A DNA stretch of 22,798 nucleotides from CAIKLP01 sp039798705 (GTDB lineage Bacteria > Bacteroidota > Bacteroidia > Sphingobacteriales > Sphingobacteriaceae): contig JBDKFN010000028.1 in the NCBI GenBank assembly GCA_039798705.1, forward strand, positions 1 through 22,798, written 5' to 3'. Positions 1 to 7,735 of the stretch are shown piece by piece. The notes beneath the pieces are model-generated. The model searched no databases, was not told the DNA's origin, and worked only from the letters and a program-made list of their open reading frames with translations. The stretch's first letter is position 1. The number at the start of each line of letters is the position of its first letter. The position numbers and the translations under genes are program-made.

Positions 1-489
1 AGTAAAAAGTAGGAGTGGGCGTTTAATTTTTTCTTTGAGCGAAGCGATGCCGTGTAAACCAGCAATTCCGGTGCCTCTGCTTAAATTAATAAAAAAAGTT
101 TCAACGCTATCCGATAAGTGATGCGCTACTGCAATGCTATCGTAATTTTCGTTGCTGCGAATGAATTCAAACCAATTGTATCGTAAAGTTCTTGCGGCCA
201 TTTGCGTAGAAACTTTTTCGGTAGCTACAAAAGTTAAAGTGTCAAAACGTTTGGTGTAAAATTTCAATCCGTGTTTATTTGCAAATTCCATTGCAAATAA
301 TTCATTGGCGTCTGATTCGTTTCCCCTCAATTGAAAATTACAATGTGCGATGGCAATTTCGTAACCAGCTGCTAAAAGTAATTCTGCTAATACCACCGAA
401 TCTACACCAGCACTAAAGGCAAGTAAAATTCGTTCTTTCGGTTGAAAGAGTTTTTGTTTGGCAATATGTGCTTCGAATCTTTGGCGCAT
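1..489 (-). CDS. tilS: tRNA(Ile)-lysidine synthase, N-terminal part (cut by window edge)
   Basis: TilS uses ATP to attach lysine to C34 of the AUA-reading tRNA-Ile, which changes its decoding from Met to Ile. Only the first 163 codons lie in the window; the rest runs off the left edge. The ATG is at 489-487. Visible family signs are the PP-loop at residues 26-31 (SAGVDS, where the usual form is SGGxDS), the AHCNFQLRGNES block at about 48-59, the RTLRYNWF block and the AHH...SVETF...RGTGIAGLHGI stretch of the N-type ATP pyrophosphatase domain. The Gly-to-Ala change in the PP-loop is conservative and the surrounding domain is intact, so I expect an active enzyme. It is transcribed divergently from the OstA-like gene, with a CTTATTTTTA element just before the start. 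The C-terminal tRNA-binding domains cannot be assessed. Confidence 0.93.
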   Translation of the reverse strand, partial: MRQRFEAHIAKQKLFQPKERILLAFSAGVDSVVLAELLLAAGYEIAIAHCNFQLRGNESDANELFAMEFANKHGLKFYTKRFDTLTFVATEKVSTQMAARTLRYNWFEFIRSNENYDSIAVAHHLSDSVETFFINLSRGTGIAGLHGIASLKEKIKRPLLLFT

Positions 490-495
490 GGTCTT

Positions 496-506
496 GTAAA
501 AATAAG
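496..506 (-). promoter_or_regulatory. CTTATTTTTA element before tilS (candidate -7 box)
   Basis: On the minus strand CTTATTTTTAC ends 6 nt before the tilS ATG. TATTTTTA resembles the Bacteroidota -7 box (TAnnTTTG) with the last G changed to A. No good -33 TTG is visible. The same string precedes three other starts in this window (545-555, 19873-19882, 20909-20919). A promoter this close would give a transcript with almost no leader. This is inference from motif and position only. Confidence 0.4.
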
Positions 507-544
507 CAAAAAATGGGCTTTCTTCCGATTATATGATTGATATT

Positions 545-556
545 CCTTATTTTTAC
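545..556 (+). promoter_or_regulatory. CTTATTTTTA element before the OstA-like gene
   Basis: The CCTTATTTTTAC string at 545-556 ends 4 nt before the TTG at 561. It is the same element, at nearly the same spacing, as before tilS, the MJ1255-type glycosyltransferase and the secreted protein. It is a candidate -7 box and an argument for TTG 561 as the start: the more upstream TTG at 537 would place the element inside the gene. Confidence 0.4.
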
Positions 557-560
557 CCTA

Positions 561-2078
561 TTGAAAAAGCTCCTCCACATAGTGTTTCTATTTTTTGCGC
601 TGAGTACTTATGCGCAAACGCCTACGCGGGTAGAGGTCATCAATGCCGATGTTTTAGAATTCGCTAAAACGGGTAGTCAAACCGTACAAAAGTTAAAAGG
701 CAATTGTGTGTTCAAGCAAGACAATGTTATTCTTTCTTGCGATTCAGCTTTAAAAAATTCAGAAACAAATTCGGTCGATGCTTATGGGCATGTGCATATT
801 CAACAAGGCGACTCTTTGAATTTATATGGTGATTTTATTCATTACGATGGCGATGCGAAAATGGCGAAGATCAGCAACAATGTTCGTGTTTTGCATAACG
901 ATATGGTTTTAACAACCGATGTATTAAACTACGATACCAAAAATAGAATTGCTACCTATTTGCAAGGCGGAAAAATTACCAGTGCAGAAAATATTTTGGT
1001 GAGTAAATGCGGTTATTATTTTGCAAAAACTGCCGATGCATATTTTAAAAATCAAGTCGTATTGACTAATCCGAAATACAAAATGAATTCGGATACGTTA
1101 AAATACAATACGGCAACTAAAGTTTGTACTTTTTTAGGTTCAACAACTATTACATCTCCTGAAGACTTTATATACACAGAGTTTGGGACTTATAATACCG
1201 TTACCGATTTAGCGCAGTTCAGTAAAAATTCTTATTATGTTGCGGGCGCACAAAAATTATCTGGCGACTTATTGTCTTATGATCGTAAAAAAGGAATTGG
1301 AAAAGCAACCAATCACATTACATTTATTGATACTGTTCAAAATTTAATTTTAAAAGGGAATAAGGCGGTTTATAATCGCATGAAAGAAACCGCAGTGGTC
1401 ACCAACAATGCCTATGTGATTTTAATTTTAGATCAAGATTCTTTGTTCGTTTCTGCAGATACTTTACGAAGCTTCATGGACAAAGCAAAAAAGTATCGAA
1501 CGGTTTTAGCTTATCATGATGTGCGCGCTTATAAATCTGATATGCAAGCACGCTGTGATTCTATCGTGTTTAGTTTTAAAGATTCGGTGATGAGCTGTTA
1601 TCGCATGCCAACAGTATGGTCACAAGGAGCGCAACTCAGTGCCGATTTCATCAAAGCGAAAATTAAAGACAGCCAATTACACCAAATGGATTTATTGGGC
1701 AATGCCTTTTTGGTAATGGTCGACAGCTTAGACTCCAATAAATTCAACCAAGTACGCGGAAAGAACATGTTTGGCTATTTTCAAGATGGCGAATTAACAA
1801 GTATTGCTACCGAAGGCAATGGCCAAAGTGTTTATTATGCACGCGAAAGCAACGGAACCATGCAAGGTGTAAATAAAGCCGACTGTAGCAGAATGTTTGT
1901 GCGCATTGCCAATCAGAAAGTTCAACGTGTTTCTTTTATAGATAAACCCGATGCTACCTTTTATCCAGATGGAGAGTTGAAAGACGAAGAATTGAAATTA
2001 AAAGGATTTACTTGGCGCATTCAATTACAACCCAAATCAAAATTCGAAGTCATCAATCGGGTAAAGAAAACTAAATAG
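561..2078 (+). CDS. OstA/LptA-like LPS-transport periplasmic protein
   Basis: Secreted protein of the OstA_2 type found in Bacteroidota, expected to act like LptA (or the LptD N-terminal domain) in moving LPS across the periplasm. The chosen TTG start at 561 gives 505 residues and a textbook signal peptide (MKKLLHIVFLFFALSTYAQ, cleavage near residue 19). The body is a series of short beta repeats in the jellyroll style, with recurring patterns such as GNCVFKQDNVILSCDSA, AYGHVHIQQGDSLNLYGD and TTDVLNYDTKNRIA. The C-terminal GFTWRIQLQPKSKFE block is typical of this family. An in-frame TTG at 537 would add eight residues before the Lys-Lys pair and fits a signal peptide less well. The only upstream ATG, at 533, is out of frame. 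The 3' end overlaps rdgB on the other strand by 8 nt. The name rests on recalled family features, not a search. Confidence 0.85.
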   Translation: MKKLLHIVFLFFALSTYAQTPTRVEVINADVLEFAKTGSQTVQKLKGNCVFKQDNVILSCDSALKNSETNSVDAYGHVHIQQGDSLNLYGDFIHYDGDAKMAKISNNVRVLHNDMVLTTDVLNYDTKNRIATYLQGGKITSAENILVSKCGYYFAKTADAYFKNQVVLTNPKYKMNSDTLKYNTATKVCTFLGSTTITSPEDFIYTEFGTYNTVTDLAQFSKNSYYVAGAQKLSGDLLSYDRKKGIGKATNHITFIDTVQNLILKGNKAVYNRMKETAVVTNNAYVILILDQDSLFVSADTLRSFMDKAKKYRTVLAYHDVRAYKSDMQARCDSIVFSFKDSVMSCYRMPTVWSQGAQLSADFIKAKIKDSQLHQMDLLGNAFLVMVDSLDSNKFNQVRGKNMFGYFQDGELTSIATEGNGQSVYYARESNGTMQGVNKADCSRMFVRIANQKVQRVSFIDKPDATFYPDGELKDEELKLKGFTWRIQLQPKSKFEVINRVKKTK

Positions 2079-2652
2079 TTTTTAGAAAGTTTGCCAATTT
2101 TTCTACGGCAATACCTCTATGAGAAATAGTTGACTTTTCAAGCAAATCCATTTCCGCAAAAGTTTTATCATAACCGCTAGGTTTAAAAATTGGATCGTAA
2201 CCAAAACCATTTATGCCTGTTAAATGTGTTTGAATTTCGCCTTCAATTTTACCTTCAAAAAGGTATTCTTTGCCAGCTAAAATTAAAGCGATTACGGTTC
2301 TGAAATAGGCTTTCCTATTGCTTTTTCCGTCTAGTGCTTGTAAAACTTTCTCGTTATTTTTTTGATGATTTACTGGTTCACCTGCATAGCGCGCTGAGTA
2401 AACGCCTGGCGCCATATTCAATGCATCAATTTCTAAACCCGAATCGTCTGCAAAACAATCTTGCCCGTATTGCGCATAAATATGTCTCGCTTTAATTAAA
2501 GCATTTTCTGTTAAAGTTGAACCAGTTTCTGGAATGTCAGCATCGAAACCAATTTCGGCTAAAGTTTTCAAAATAAAATCATCGCCAATTAAAGCTTGTA
2601 TTTCTGTTACTTTATGCGCGTTGTTGCTGGCAATAATGAGGCTATGCGACAT
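2071..2652 (-). CDS. rdgB: XTP/dITP pyrophosphatase (RdgB/HAM1 family)
   Basis: House-cleaning nucleotidase that hydrolyses XTP, ITP and dITP to monophosphates and so keeps deaminated purines out of nucleic acids. At 193 residues it has the normal family length. The substrate-binding SNNAHK motif is at 9-14, the catalytic acidic patch FADDSGLEIDAL at 67-78, the SARYAG segment at 86-91, GFGYDPIF at 149-156, FAEM at 165-168 and SHRG at 177-180, all intact. Its ATG lies 4 nt after the stop of the DUF4834-like gene, so the two are probably co-transcribed from the promoter at 2913-2940. The stop codon overlaps the end of the convergent OstA-like gene, leaving no space for an intrinsic terminator. 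Confidence 0.97.
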   Translation of the reverse strand: MSHSLIIASNNAHKVTEIQALIGDDFILKTLAEIGFDADIPETGSTLTENALIKARHIYAQYGQDCFADDSGLEIDALNMAPGVYSARYAGEPVNHQKNNEKVLQALDGKSNRKAYFRTVIALILAGKEYLFEGKIEGEIQTHLTGINGFGYDPIFKPSGYDKTFAEMDLLEKSTISHRGIAVEKLANFLKTI

Positions 2653-2656
2653 GCAG

Positions 2657-2896
2657 TTATTTTATTTCTTCGTAATCTACGAAATCGCCTTTGTCTTGTA
2701 AGTGACTTTTCTTTTTAGGATTAGGGGGCATGTAATCTACATGTATTTCACCTTCGCGACTTTGCGGTCTTTGTTGTTGATTGAAATTTTCTTGTGCTTT
2801 TTTCACTACCGAATTCACCATGAATGGCATGAAAAGTCTGGCCAATGCACGTAAGCCATAAACGATTAAAATAAGGGTAAGGATGAATCTTAACAT
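2657..2896 (-). CDS. Small membrane-anchored protein, DUF4834-like
   Basis: A 79-residue protein of unknown function. Residues about 3-19 (RFILTLILIVYGLRALA) form one hydrophobic segment, followed by LFMPFMVNSVVKKAQENF and a polar, probably cytoplasmic tail rich in Gln, Arg and Lys (HVDYMPPNPKKKSH). The membrane helix, short basic linker and conserved tail with a Y-P-P-like motif and acidic end (FVDYEEIK) match my memory of the Bacteroidota family DUF4834; this was not searched. It sits between uvrB and rdgB, has its own consensus promoter 17 nt upstream and a 4-nt gap to rdgB. The context gives no functional clue beyond likely co-expression with rdgB. Confidence 0.75.
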   Translation of the reverse strand: MLRFILTLILIVYGLRALARLFMPFMVNSVVKKAQENFNQQQRPQSREGEIHVDYMPPNPKKKSHLQDKGDFVDYEEIK

Positions 2897-2912
2897 GTTC
2901 TTAAATTCTATT

Positions 2913-2940
2913 CAAATATACGCTTTCGGCTAATTTACAA
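2913..2940 (-). promoter_or_regulatory. Bacteroidota-type promoter for the DUF4834-like gene and rdgB
   Basis: On the minus strand TTG (2940-2938), 17 nt, then TATATTTG (2920-2913) fits the Bacteroidota consensus of -33 TTG and -7 TAnnTTTG. The -7 box ends 16 nt before the ATG at 2896, so the leader would be about 10 nt. It lies in the 59-nt gap after uvrB and would let the two downstream genes be expressed independently of uvrB. Confidence 0.65.
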
Positions 2941-2955
2941 GCATAAAATTTATAT

Positions 2956-4986
2956 TTACTTTGTAAATTTTTCATTATAAACATGTTCCAAAGCGTACAT
3001 ATCGTCACGCCATTTCGCGGCCATAATGAAATCCAAATCTTTAGAAGCTTTTTCCATTTCTTTTTTGCTCTTGTCAATGGTGGCTTTGAGTTCTTCTTTG
3101 GTCATGTATTGAACAATTGGATCTGCAGCAAAACTATTGATGTCTTTTTCAATATAAGGTTGTTGCACGCCATCTTTAAAGTCCATCACCGAAGTTTGTT
3201 TGATAATGGCTTCTCTGCTTTTGGTTACCGTTGTTGGTGTAATACCATGTTGTTCGTTATAGGTAACTTGTTTAATTCTTCTTCTGTTTGTTTCTTCAAT
3301 GGTGCGTGCCATGGAGTCGGTAATTTTATCGGCATACATAATTACTTTTCCTTCTGAATTTCTTGCAGCACGTCCAATGGTTTGTATTAACGCACGATCC
3401 GATCTTAAAAATCCTTCTTTGTCTGCATCTAAAATAGCAACCAAAGCAACCTCAGGTAAATCTAATCCTTCTCTTAACAAGTTGATACCGATTAAAACAT
3501 CAAATACGCCCAAACGTAAGTCACGCAATATTTCTACGCGTTCCATTGTTTTTATTTCAGAGTGAATGTATCTGCATTTGATGTTGAGTTTAGCCATGTA
3601 TTTAGCCAACTCTTCTGCCATTCTTTTGGTCAAAGTGGTGACTAAAATACGGTAACCATTTTTAATGGTTTTATCAACTTCATCTAATAAATCATCTACT
3701 TGATTTACCGCTGGTCTAATTTCAATAATAGGGTCTAATAAACCCGTAGGACGAATCACTTGCTCAACCACCACACCTTCAGTTTGTTTCAATTCATAAT
3801 CGCCAGGTGTAGCGCTAACATATATTATTTGGTTAGTTAAAGATTCAAATTCATCAAAGTTCAATGGTCTATTATCCATCGCCGATGGCAATCTAAAGCC
3901 ATATTCCACCAATGCCATTTTTCTTGAACGGTCACCACCATACATTGCTCTTATTTGCGAAACTGTTACGTGGCTTTCGTCAATTACTAATAAATAATCG
4001 TCTGGAAAATAATCCAATAAACAGAAAGGACGATCGCCGGTTTTTCTACCATCAAAAAAACGAGAATAGTTTTCAATGCCCGAGCAATAACCTAACTCAC
4101 GAATCATTTCTAAATCATAAGTTACCCGATCCTCAATTCTTTTGGCTTCTAAAAATCTTCCTTCCGATTCAAAGGAAGCTTTTCTAGCCATCAATTCATC
4201 TTGAATTTGATGAATGGCATTTTGTGTTCTATGTTTCGGTGCAACATATAAATTAGCAGGGAAAATGGCTACGTTGTCCATTCTCTCTAGTGTTTTACCC
4301 GTTACCGGATCTATGGTGCACATCTCTTCAATTTCATCCCCGTAAAAAGATAAACGCAAAGCATAATCAGCATAAGCTAAATGAATGTCTACGGTATCAC
4401 CTTTCACTCTAAAAGTACCGCGTCTAAATTCTTCAGTAGTCCTAGCATATAATAATTCTACCAATCTAAATAGAAAGGCATTGCGAGCAATTACATCTCC
4501 CACTTTTAATCGAATCACAGAATCGGTAAAGTCATCCGGATTCCCCATGCCATAAATACACGAAACAGATGAAACCACAATCGTATCTCTTCTGCCAGAA
4601 ACCAAAGCTGAGGTTGTGCGCAAACGAAGCTTCTCAATTTCATCGTTGATTTTTAAATCTTTTTCGATGTACGTATTTGTAGTTGGTAGGTAAGCTTCTG
4701 GTTGGTAATAATCGTAATAAGAAACAAAATAGTTGACTGCATTTTCTGGGAAGAATTGCTTGAATTCGCCGTATAACTGGGCAGCCAGCGTTTTGTTATG
4801 ACTTAAAATTAAAGTGGGCTTTTGTGTTTGTTGAATAACATTGGCGATGGAAAAAGTTTTTCCAGAACCTGTAACCCCTAATAAATTTTGAAATTTTTCA
4901 CCTTGCGCTACGCCAGCAACTAATTGTTTAATTGCTTCTGGTTGGTCGCCAGTTGGAAAATATTCGGAGGTTAATTTAAAATCCAT
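2956..4986 (-). CDS. uvrB: Excinuclease ABC subunit B
   Basis: UvrB is the DNA-damage-verifying helicase-like subunit of nucleotide excision repair; it receives lesions from UvrA and recruits UvrC. At 676 residues it is full length. Visible parts are Walker A GVTGSGKT (37-44), the aromatic beta-hairpin that clamps DNA (YYDYYQPEAYLP, 90-101), the SCIYGMG segment (142-148), the DESH box (336-339), SATP (391-394), motif VI QTIGRAAR (535-542) and a C-terminal UVR motif (about 634-670) that contacts UvrC. It begins 16 nt after the stop of the upstream glycosyltransferase on the same strand, so it may be read through from the glycan operon; no separate consensus promoter is evident in that gap. Three antisense reading frames inside it are shadows. 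Confidence 0.99.
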   Translation of the reverse strand: MDFKLTSEYFPTGDQPEAIKQLVAGVAQGEKFQNLLGVTGSGKTFSIANVIQQTQKPTLILSHNKTLAAQLYGEFKQFFPENAVNYFVSYYDYYQPEAYLPTTNTYIEKDLKINDEIEKLRLRTTSALVSGRRDTIVVSSVSCIYGMGNPDDFTDSVIRLKVGDVIARNAFLFRLVELLYARTTEEFRRGTFRVKGDTVDIHLAYADYALRLSFYGDEIEEMCTIDPVTGKTLERMDNVAIFPANLYVAPKHRTQNAIHQIQDELMARKASFESEGRFLEAKRIEDRVTYDLEMIRELGYCSGIENYSRFFDGRKTGDRPFCLLDYFPDDYLLVIDESHVTVSQIRAMYGGDRSRKMALVEYGFRLPSAMDNRPLNFDEFESLTNQIIYVSATPGDYELKQTEGVVVEQVIRPTGLLDPIIEIRPAVNQVDDLLDEVDKTIKNGYRILVTTLTKRMAEELAKYMAKLNIKCRYIHSEIKTMERVEILRDLRLGVFDVLIGINLLREGLDLPEVALVAILDADKEGFLRSDRALIQTIGRAARNSEGKVIMYADKITDSMARTIEETNRRRIKQVTYNEQHGITPTTVTKSREAIIKQTSVMDFKDGVQQPYIEKDINSFAADPIVQYMTKEELKATIDKSKKEMEKASKDLDFIMAAKWRDDMYALEHVYNEKFTK

Positions 4987-5002
4987 ATTAATTCAACAAG
5001 GA

Positions 5003-6235
5003 TTATTTACAAAGGTTTTGAAATACCGATATATATTGTTCGGCTACATTTTTGGCAGCTACCATTTCTAAAACTGCAGAACGGGTATTTGCACTAAGGT
5101 CCTGATCCAAGCAGTATAAAATTCCTTTTTGTAAATCTTGAATATCTTGAAATTTGGCGAGGTAACCATTTTTCAAATGGCTAATCATGTCGGGCATGCC
5201 ACCAATGTTAAAAGCAACTACTGGCGTGCCACAGGCCAAAGATTCTAAAACCGTATTGGGTAAATTATCTTGTTGTGCAGGTGTTACAAAAACGTCAGCC
5301 GCTGCATATGCATTGGCCATTGCTTTTGCGTCGTTTAGCCTTCCGGTATAATGAATGGTAGTTTCGAATTTCGGTGCTGCTGCTTTTCTACCAATGGCTA
5401 ATATTTCATATTTGTTTTTCCAATCCTTGTCATTTTTTTCTAATGCAAGCATTGCCGATTCAAAATAGGAAAATCCTTTTCTTTGGTCGTCCATGCTCAT
5501 CGAAACAAAAAGGATAATTCTTTTAGATGGGTTAATTCCAAAATAAGCTTTTGCCGCCGCCGAATCTATTTGATGAAATTCGCTAAGGTCTAAGGTATTT
5601 GGAATTACACTCACCGGATTATTTTTTGTCAACGCACTTTTACTTGTTTCATTGGCAAGCCATTTGCTTGGACTAATAAAATGCGTACTACTATTGTATG
5701 TTTTTAGTTTTGCCTGAAATTGCGCTTTGCTGATATTGGTCAAAGCATCATTTTTCAAAATCGGACAAGCGCTACATTCTGTTTCAAATTTTCTACAACC
5801 TTCGTTATAATGGCAGCCACCGGTAATGGCCCACATATCGTGTAAGGTCCATGCAATGGGTTTGCCAAGTTGCTGAATGGCTGCAAGGTCTGGCAGGCTC
5901 AGGAATGCGTTCTGTGTCCAGTGAATATTAATTACATCGGCTTCCAATAGGAGCGGGTGTTTGGCTAAGTTTGGTCCAAAGCTGGCTAAACTAAATTCTT
6001 TCCCACTGCGTTTAAAAATTCGCAACAACAGCAATTCCAATAAAAAAACTAATTGATTCCATTTGATGCGAAAATATTTAGAAGAGAAAATTTGAATAGC
6101 AGGATTTGTTTTTCTGCTTTCTCGAACAAGCATATTGCATTCCACGCCGTTCGCTTGCAGCGCATGCATTAGCCTATTTGCGGCTACAGCTGCTCCACCT
6201 TTATCGGCTGAGGTATTTACAATAACTACTTTCAT
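5003..6235 (-). CDS. GT4-family glycosyltransferase with Cys-rich insert
   Basis: Retaining GT-B glycosyltransferase of family 4, 410 residues, expected in the cytoplasm and building a surface glycan from a nucleotide sugar. The N-terminal half has the glycine-rich loop after beta-1 (SADKGGAAVAAN, 9-20) and the block HDMWAITGGCHYNEGC with cysteines at 141, 147, 154 and 157. This C-x5-C-x6-C-x2-C arrangement is seen in a WcaC-like branch of GT4 and could bind a metal or form a structural knot. The C-terminal half has the donor-site segment NLPNTVLESLACGTPVVAF and a GGMPDMI loop. It starts at 6235 in a TAATG overlap (1 nt) with the FkbM methyltransferase stop, which implies translational coupling, and leads into uvrB 16 nt later. 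Donor and acceptor cannot be told. Confidence 0.92.
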   Translation of the reverse strand: MKVVIVNTSADKGGAAVAANRLMHALQANGVECNMLVRESRKTNPAIQIFSSKYFRIKWNQLVFLLELLLLRIFKRSGKEFSLASFGPNLAKHPLLLEADVINIHWTQNAFLSLPDLAAIQQLGKPIAWTLHDMWAITGGCHYNEGCRKFETECSACPILKNDALTNISKAQFQAKLKTYNSSTHFISPSKWLANETSKSALTKNNPVSVIPNTLDLSEFHQIDSAAAKAYFGINPSKRIILFVSMSMDDQRKGFSYFESAMLALEKNDKDWKNKYEILAIGRKAAAPKFETTIHYTGRLNDAKAMANAYAAADVFVTPAQQDNLPNTVLESLACGTPVVAFNIGGMPDMISHLKNGYLAKFQDIQDLQKGILYCLDQDLSANTRSAVLEMVAAKNVAEQYISVFQNLCK

Positions 6236-7038
6236 TATTTTTTGTAAGCAAAAATATTGAGCTGTAAATCGTATGCTTTATTTTCGTGTCTATTGACAAA
6301 AGGAGTAACTCGTTTGTTTTCTGTTTTAATGTAATAATGAAAACCAGCGTTGCTTAATATGCTTAAAATATTTCCCAATGCTTGGGTATCTTTTGCAGTT
6401 GAATGGTATTCAATAAATAGTTGATCTACTTTATGTAATTCCGCTGAACAGTCTGGTATTACTGTATTTTCAGCGCCTTCAATATCCATTTTCAAGAAAT
6501 CAATGTGTGTAAAATCTTGCATGAATTCTTTTAAACTCATCGATGGAATTAAAGTGGCATTGCTGTTATTTCCAATGCTTCCTCCGTCCGAACCTTCTGA
6601 AGAAAATTGCACGCCTTCGTTATGTGTCCAAACTGCTTTTGCAATTACATTTACTTTTTCAGCTTGGTTGTTTTTTAAATTTTCCGCAAGCGTTTTTGCA
6701 ATGGCTTGGTCGGCTTCAATACAATATATACTAGCGTTTTTGAATTTGTTTGCAAAATAAATTCCACTTAAGCCAATGTTAGAACCGCAATCAATAATGA
6801 TGGGGTTTGCATTCTTACTTTCAAATAAATAAGATTCGTCGACCATAATTTCGCGAAACTGATAAATGAAAGAAAGCGCATCTGGCACCTGAAGGTTCCA
6901 ACCATTTACTTTAATTTGTCTTGGCGAATACCTTGGGCTGTCTCCATATTGAAAAACCAATCTATTGAATTGACGAACCGCTTTGCGAGTCAAAAAGTAA
7001 TAGAGGTTTCGAAAACTAATTTCTAGAAAAAGTCTCAT
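6235..7038 (-). CDS. FkbM-family SAM-dependent methyltransferase
   Basis: Class I methyltransferase of the FkbM family, 267 residues, probably O-methylating a sugar of the glycan made by this island. The SAM-binding loop is DCGSNIGLSG (83-92), the acidic residue at the end of beta-2 is E109 in YCIEAD, and the family's conserved FLKMDIEGAE block is at 181-190. The region before the SAM fold (residues 1-75) is the usual FkbM leader (YRF-like FREIMVDESYLF). The ATG is at 7038. A TATTTTAG box, one base off the -7 consensus, lies 16 nt upstream. It is the first gene of a minus-strand run with the GT4 gene and uvrB, and is divergent from the acyltransferase at 7130. Confidence 0.93.
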   Translation of the reverse strand: MRLFLEISFRNLYYFLTRKAVRQFNRLVFQYGDSPRYSPRQIKVNGWNLQVPDALSFIYQFREIMVDESYLFESKNANPIIIDCGSNIGLSGIYFANKFKNASIYCIEADQAIAKTLAENLKNNQAEKVNVIAKAVWTHNEGVQFSSEGSDGGSIGNNSNATLIPSMSLKEFMQDFTHIDFLKMDIEGAENTVIPDCSAELHKVDQLFIEYHSTAKDTQALGNILSILSNAGFHYYIKTENKRVTPFVNRHENKAYDLQLNIFAYKK

Positions 7039-7054
7039 GTTTGTTCTTAAAAAG

Positions 7055-7062
7055 CTAAAATA
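7055..7062 (-). promoter_or_regulatory. Candidate -7 box for the FkbM-glycosyltransferase operon
   Basis: TATTTTAG on the minus strand differs from TAnnTTTG at one base and ends 16 nt before the ATG, giving an expected leader near 10 nt. A clear -33 TTG at the right distance is not seen, so this is a weak call. Confidence 0.35.
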
Positions 7063-7104
7063 AGCCGAATAATCAGGATAAACATAAATATTTGTAAATT
7101 CTTC

Positions 7105-7112
7105 TAAATTTG
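7105..7112 (+). promoter_or_regulatory. -7 box TAAATTTG for the acyltransferase gene
   Basis: A perfect match to TAnnTTTG ends 17 nt before the ATG at 7130. A TTTG occurs at 7091-7094, but only 10 nt upstream, too close for a standard -33 element. The position supports the first ATG (7130) rather than the in-frame ATG at 7196. Confidence 0.5.
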
Positions 7113-7129
7113 TCCCTATAATTCAAGAA

Positions 7130-7735
7130 ATGAGAAAACTTGCCCTGTTAACCAATAAATTAGGCTTCATCGGAATATTCCTGAAGGTAATCATCATGGT
7201 CCTTAATAAGATCAGTAAATGGTTCAGGACGGCTAGCTTGGAAGTGAAGTACCAATGTCATATTCATCCAGACGCACAAATTTTATATACCGATGCCAAA
7301 AGATTTTCTTTAGCTGAAGGAGTTTTCATTGGCGCCAATACCATTTTAATTTGTGCCGACGATCCAAAAGGCGCATGGGGCGTTTCCCATTTATCAATTG
7401 GTAAGGGAACTTCTATTGGAGAAATGAATAATATTCGTGCGGGTGGTGGTAGTATTCGCATTGGCGAAAAATGTATTTTATCACAGCACATCAGTATTGT
7501 TGCAGCCAATCATTTAACTGCACGCGATCAATTCATGATTGATCAACCTTGGGATACCACTAAAAACTTTATCGTAATTGAAGACGATGTTTGGATTGGC
7601 AGCGGAGTGCAAATTATGCCCGGCGTCACGGTTGGCAAAGGCGCTGTAATTGGTGCTGGTAGCGTGGTTACCAAAGATGTGGAGCCTTATAGCATTGTTG
7701 TTGGAAGCCCAGCAAAACCAGTGCGCATGCGTTAG
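7130..7735 (+). CDS. Hexapeptide-repeat O-acyltransferase (WcaF/maltose acetyltransferase type)
   Basis: Left-handed beta-helix acyltransferase, 201 residues, probably transferring acetyl from acetyl-CoA to a sugar hydroxyl of the surface glycan. Hexapeptide-like turns run from about residue 45 to 185, with the strongest at 151-182 (IEDDVWIGSGV, VTVGKGAVIGAGSVVTKDV) and the family C-terminus VGSPAKPVRMR. The expected catalytic histidine is H128 in VAANH. Residues 1-40 are a hydrophobic and basic leader (LGFIGIFLKVIIMVLNKISKW) that could touch the membrane. It stands alone between two minus-strand genes: its 3' end overlaps the convergent glycosyltransferase by 4 nt. Confidence 0.93.
   Translation: MRKLALLTNKLGFIGIFLKVIIMVLNKISKWFRTASLEVKYQCHIHPDAQILYTDAKRFSLAEGVFIGANTILICADDPKGAWGVSHLSIGKGTSIGEMNNIRAGGGSIRIGEKCILSQHISIVAANHLTARDQFMIDQPWDTTKNFIVIEDDVWIGSGVQIMPGVTVGKGAVIGAGSVVTKDVEPYSIVVGSPAKPVRMR

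Noticed and set aside
2983..4187. Several plus-strand open frames inside uvrB
   Set aside because: They are antisense to a complete, motif-rich uvrB and show biased, low-complexity composition typical of shadow frames.
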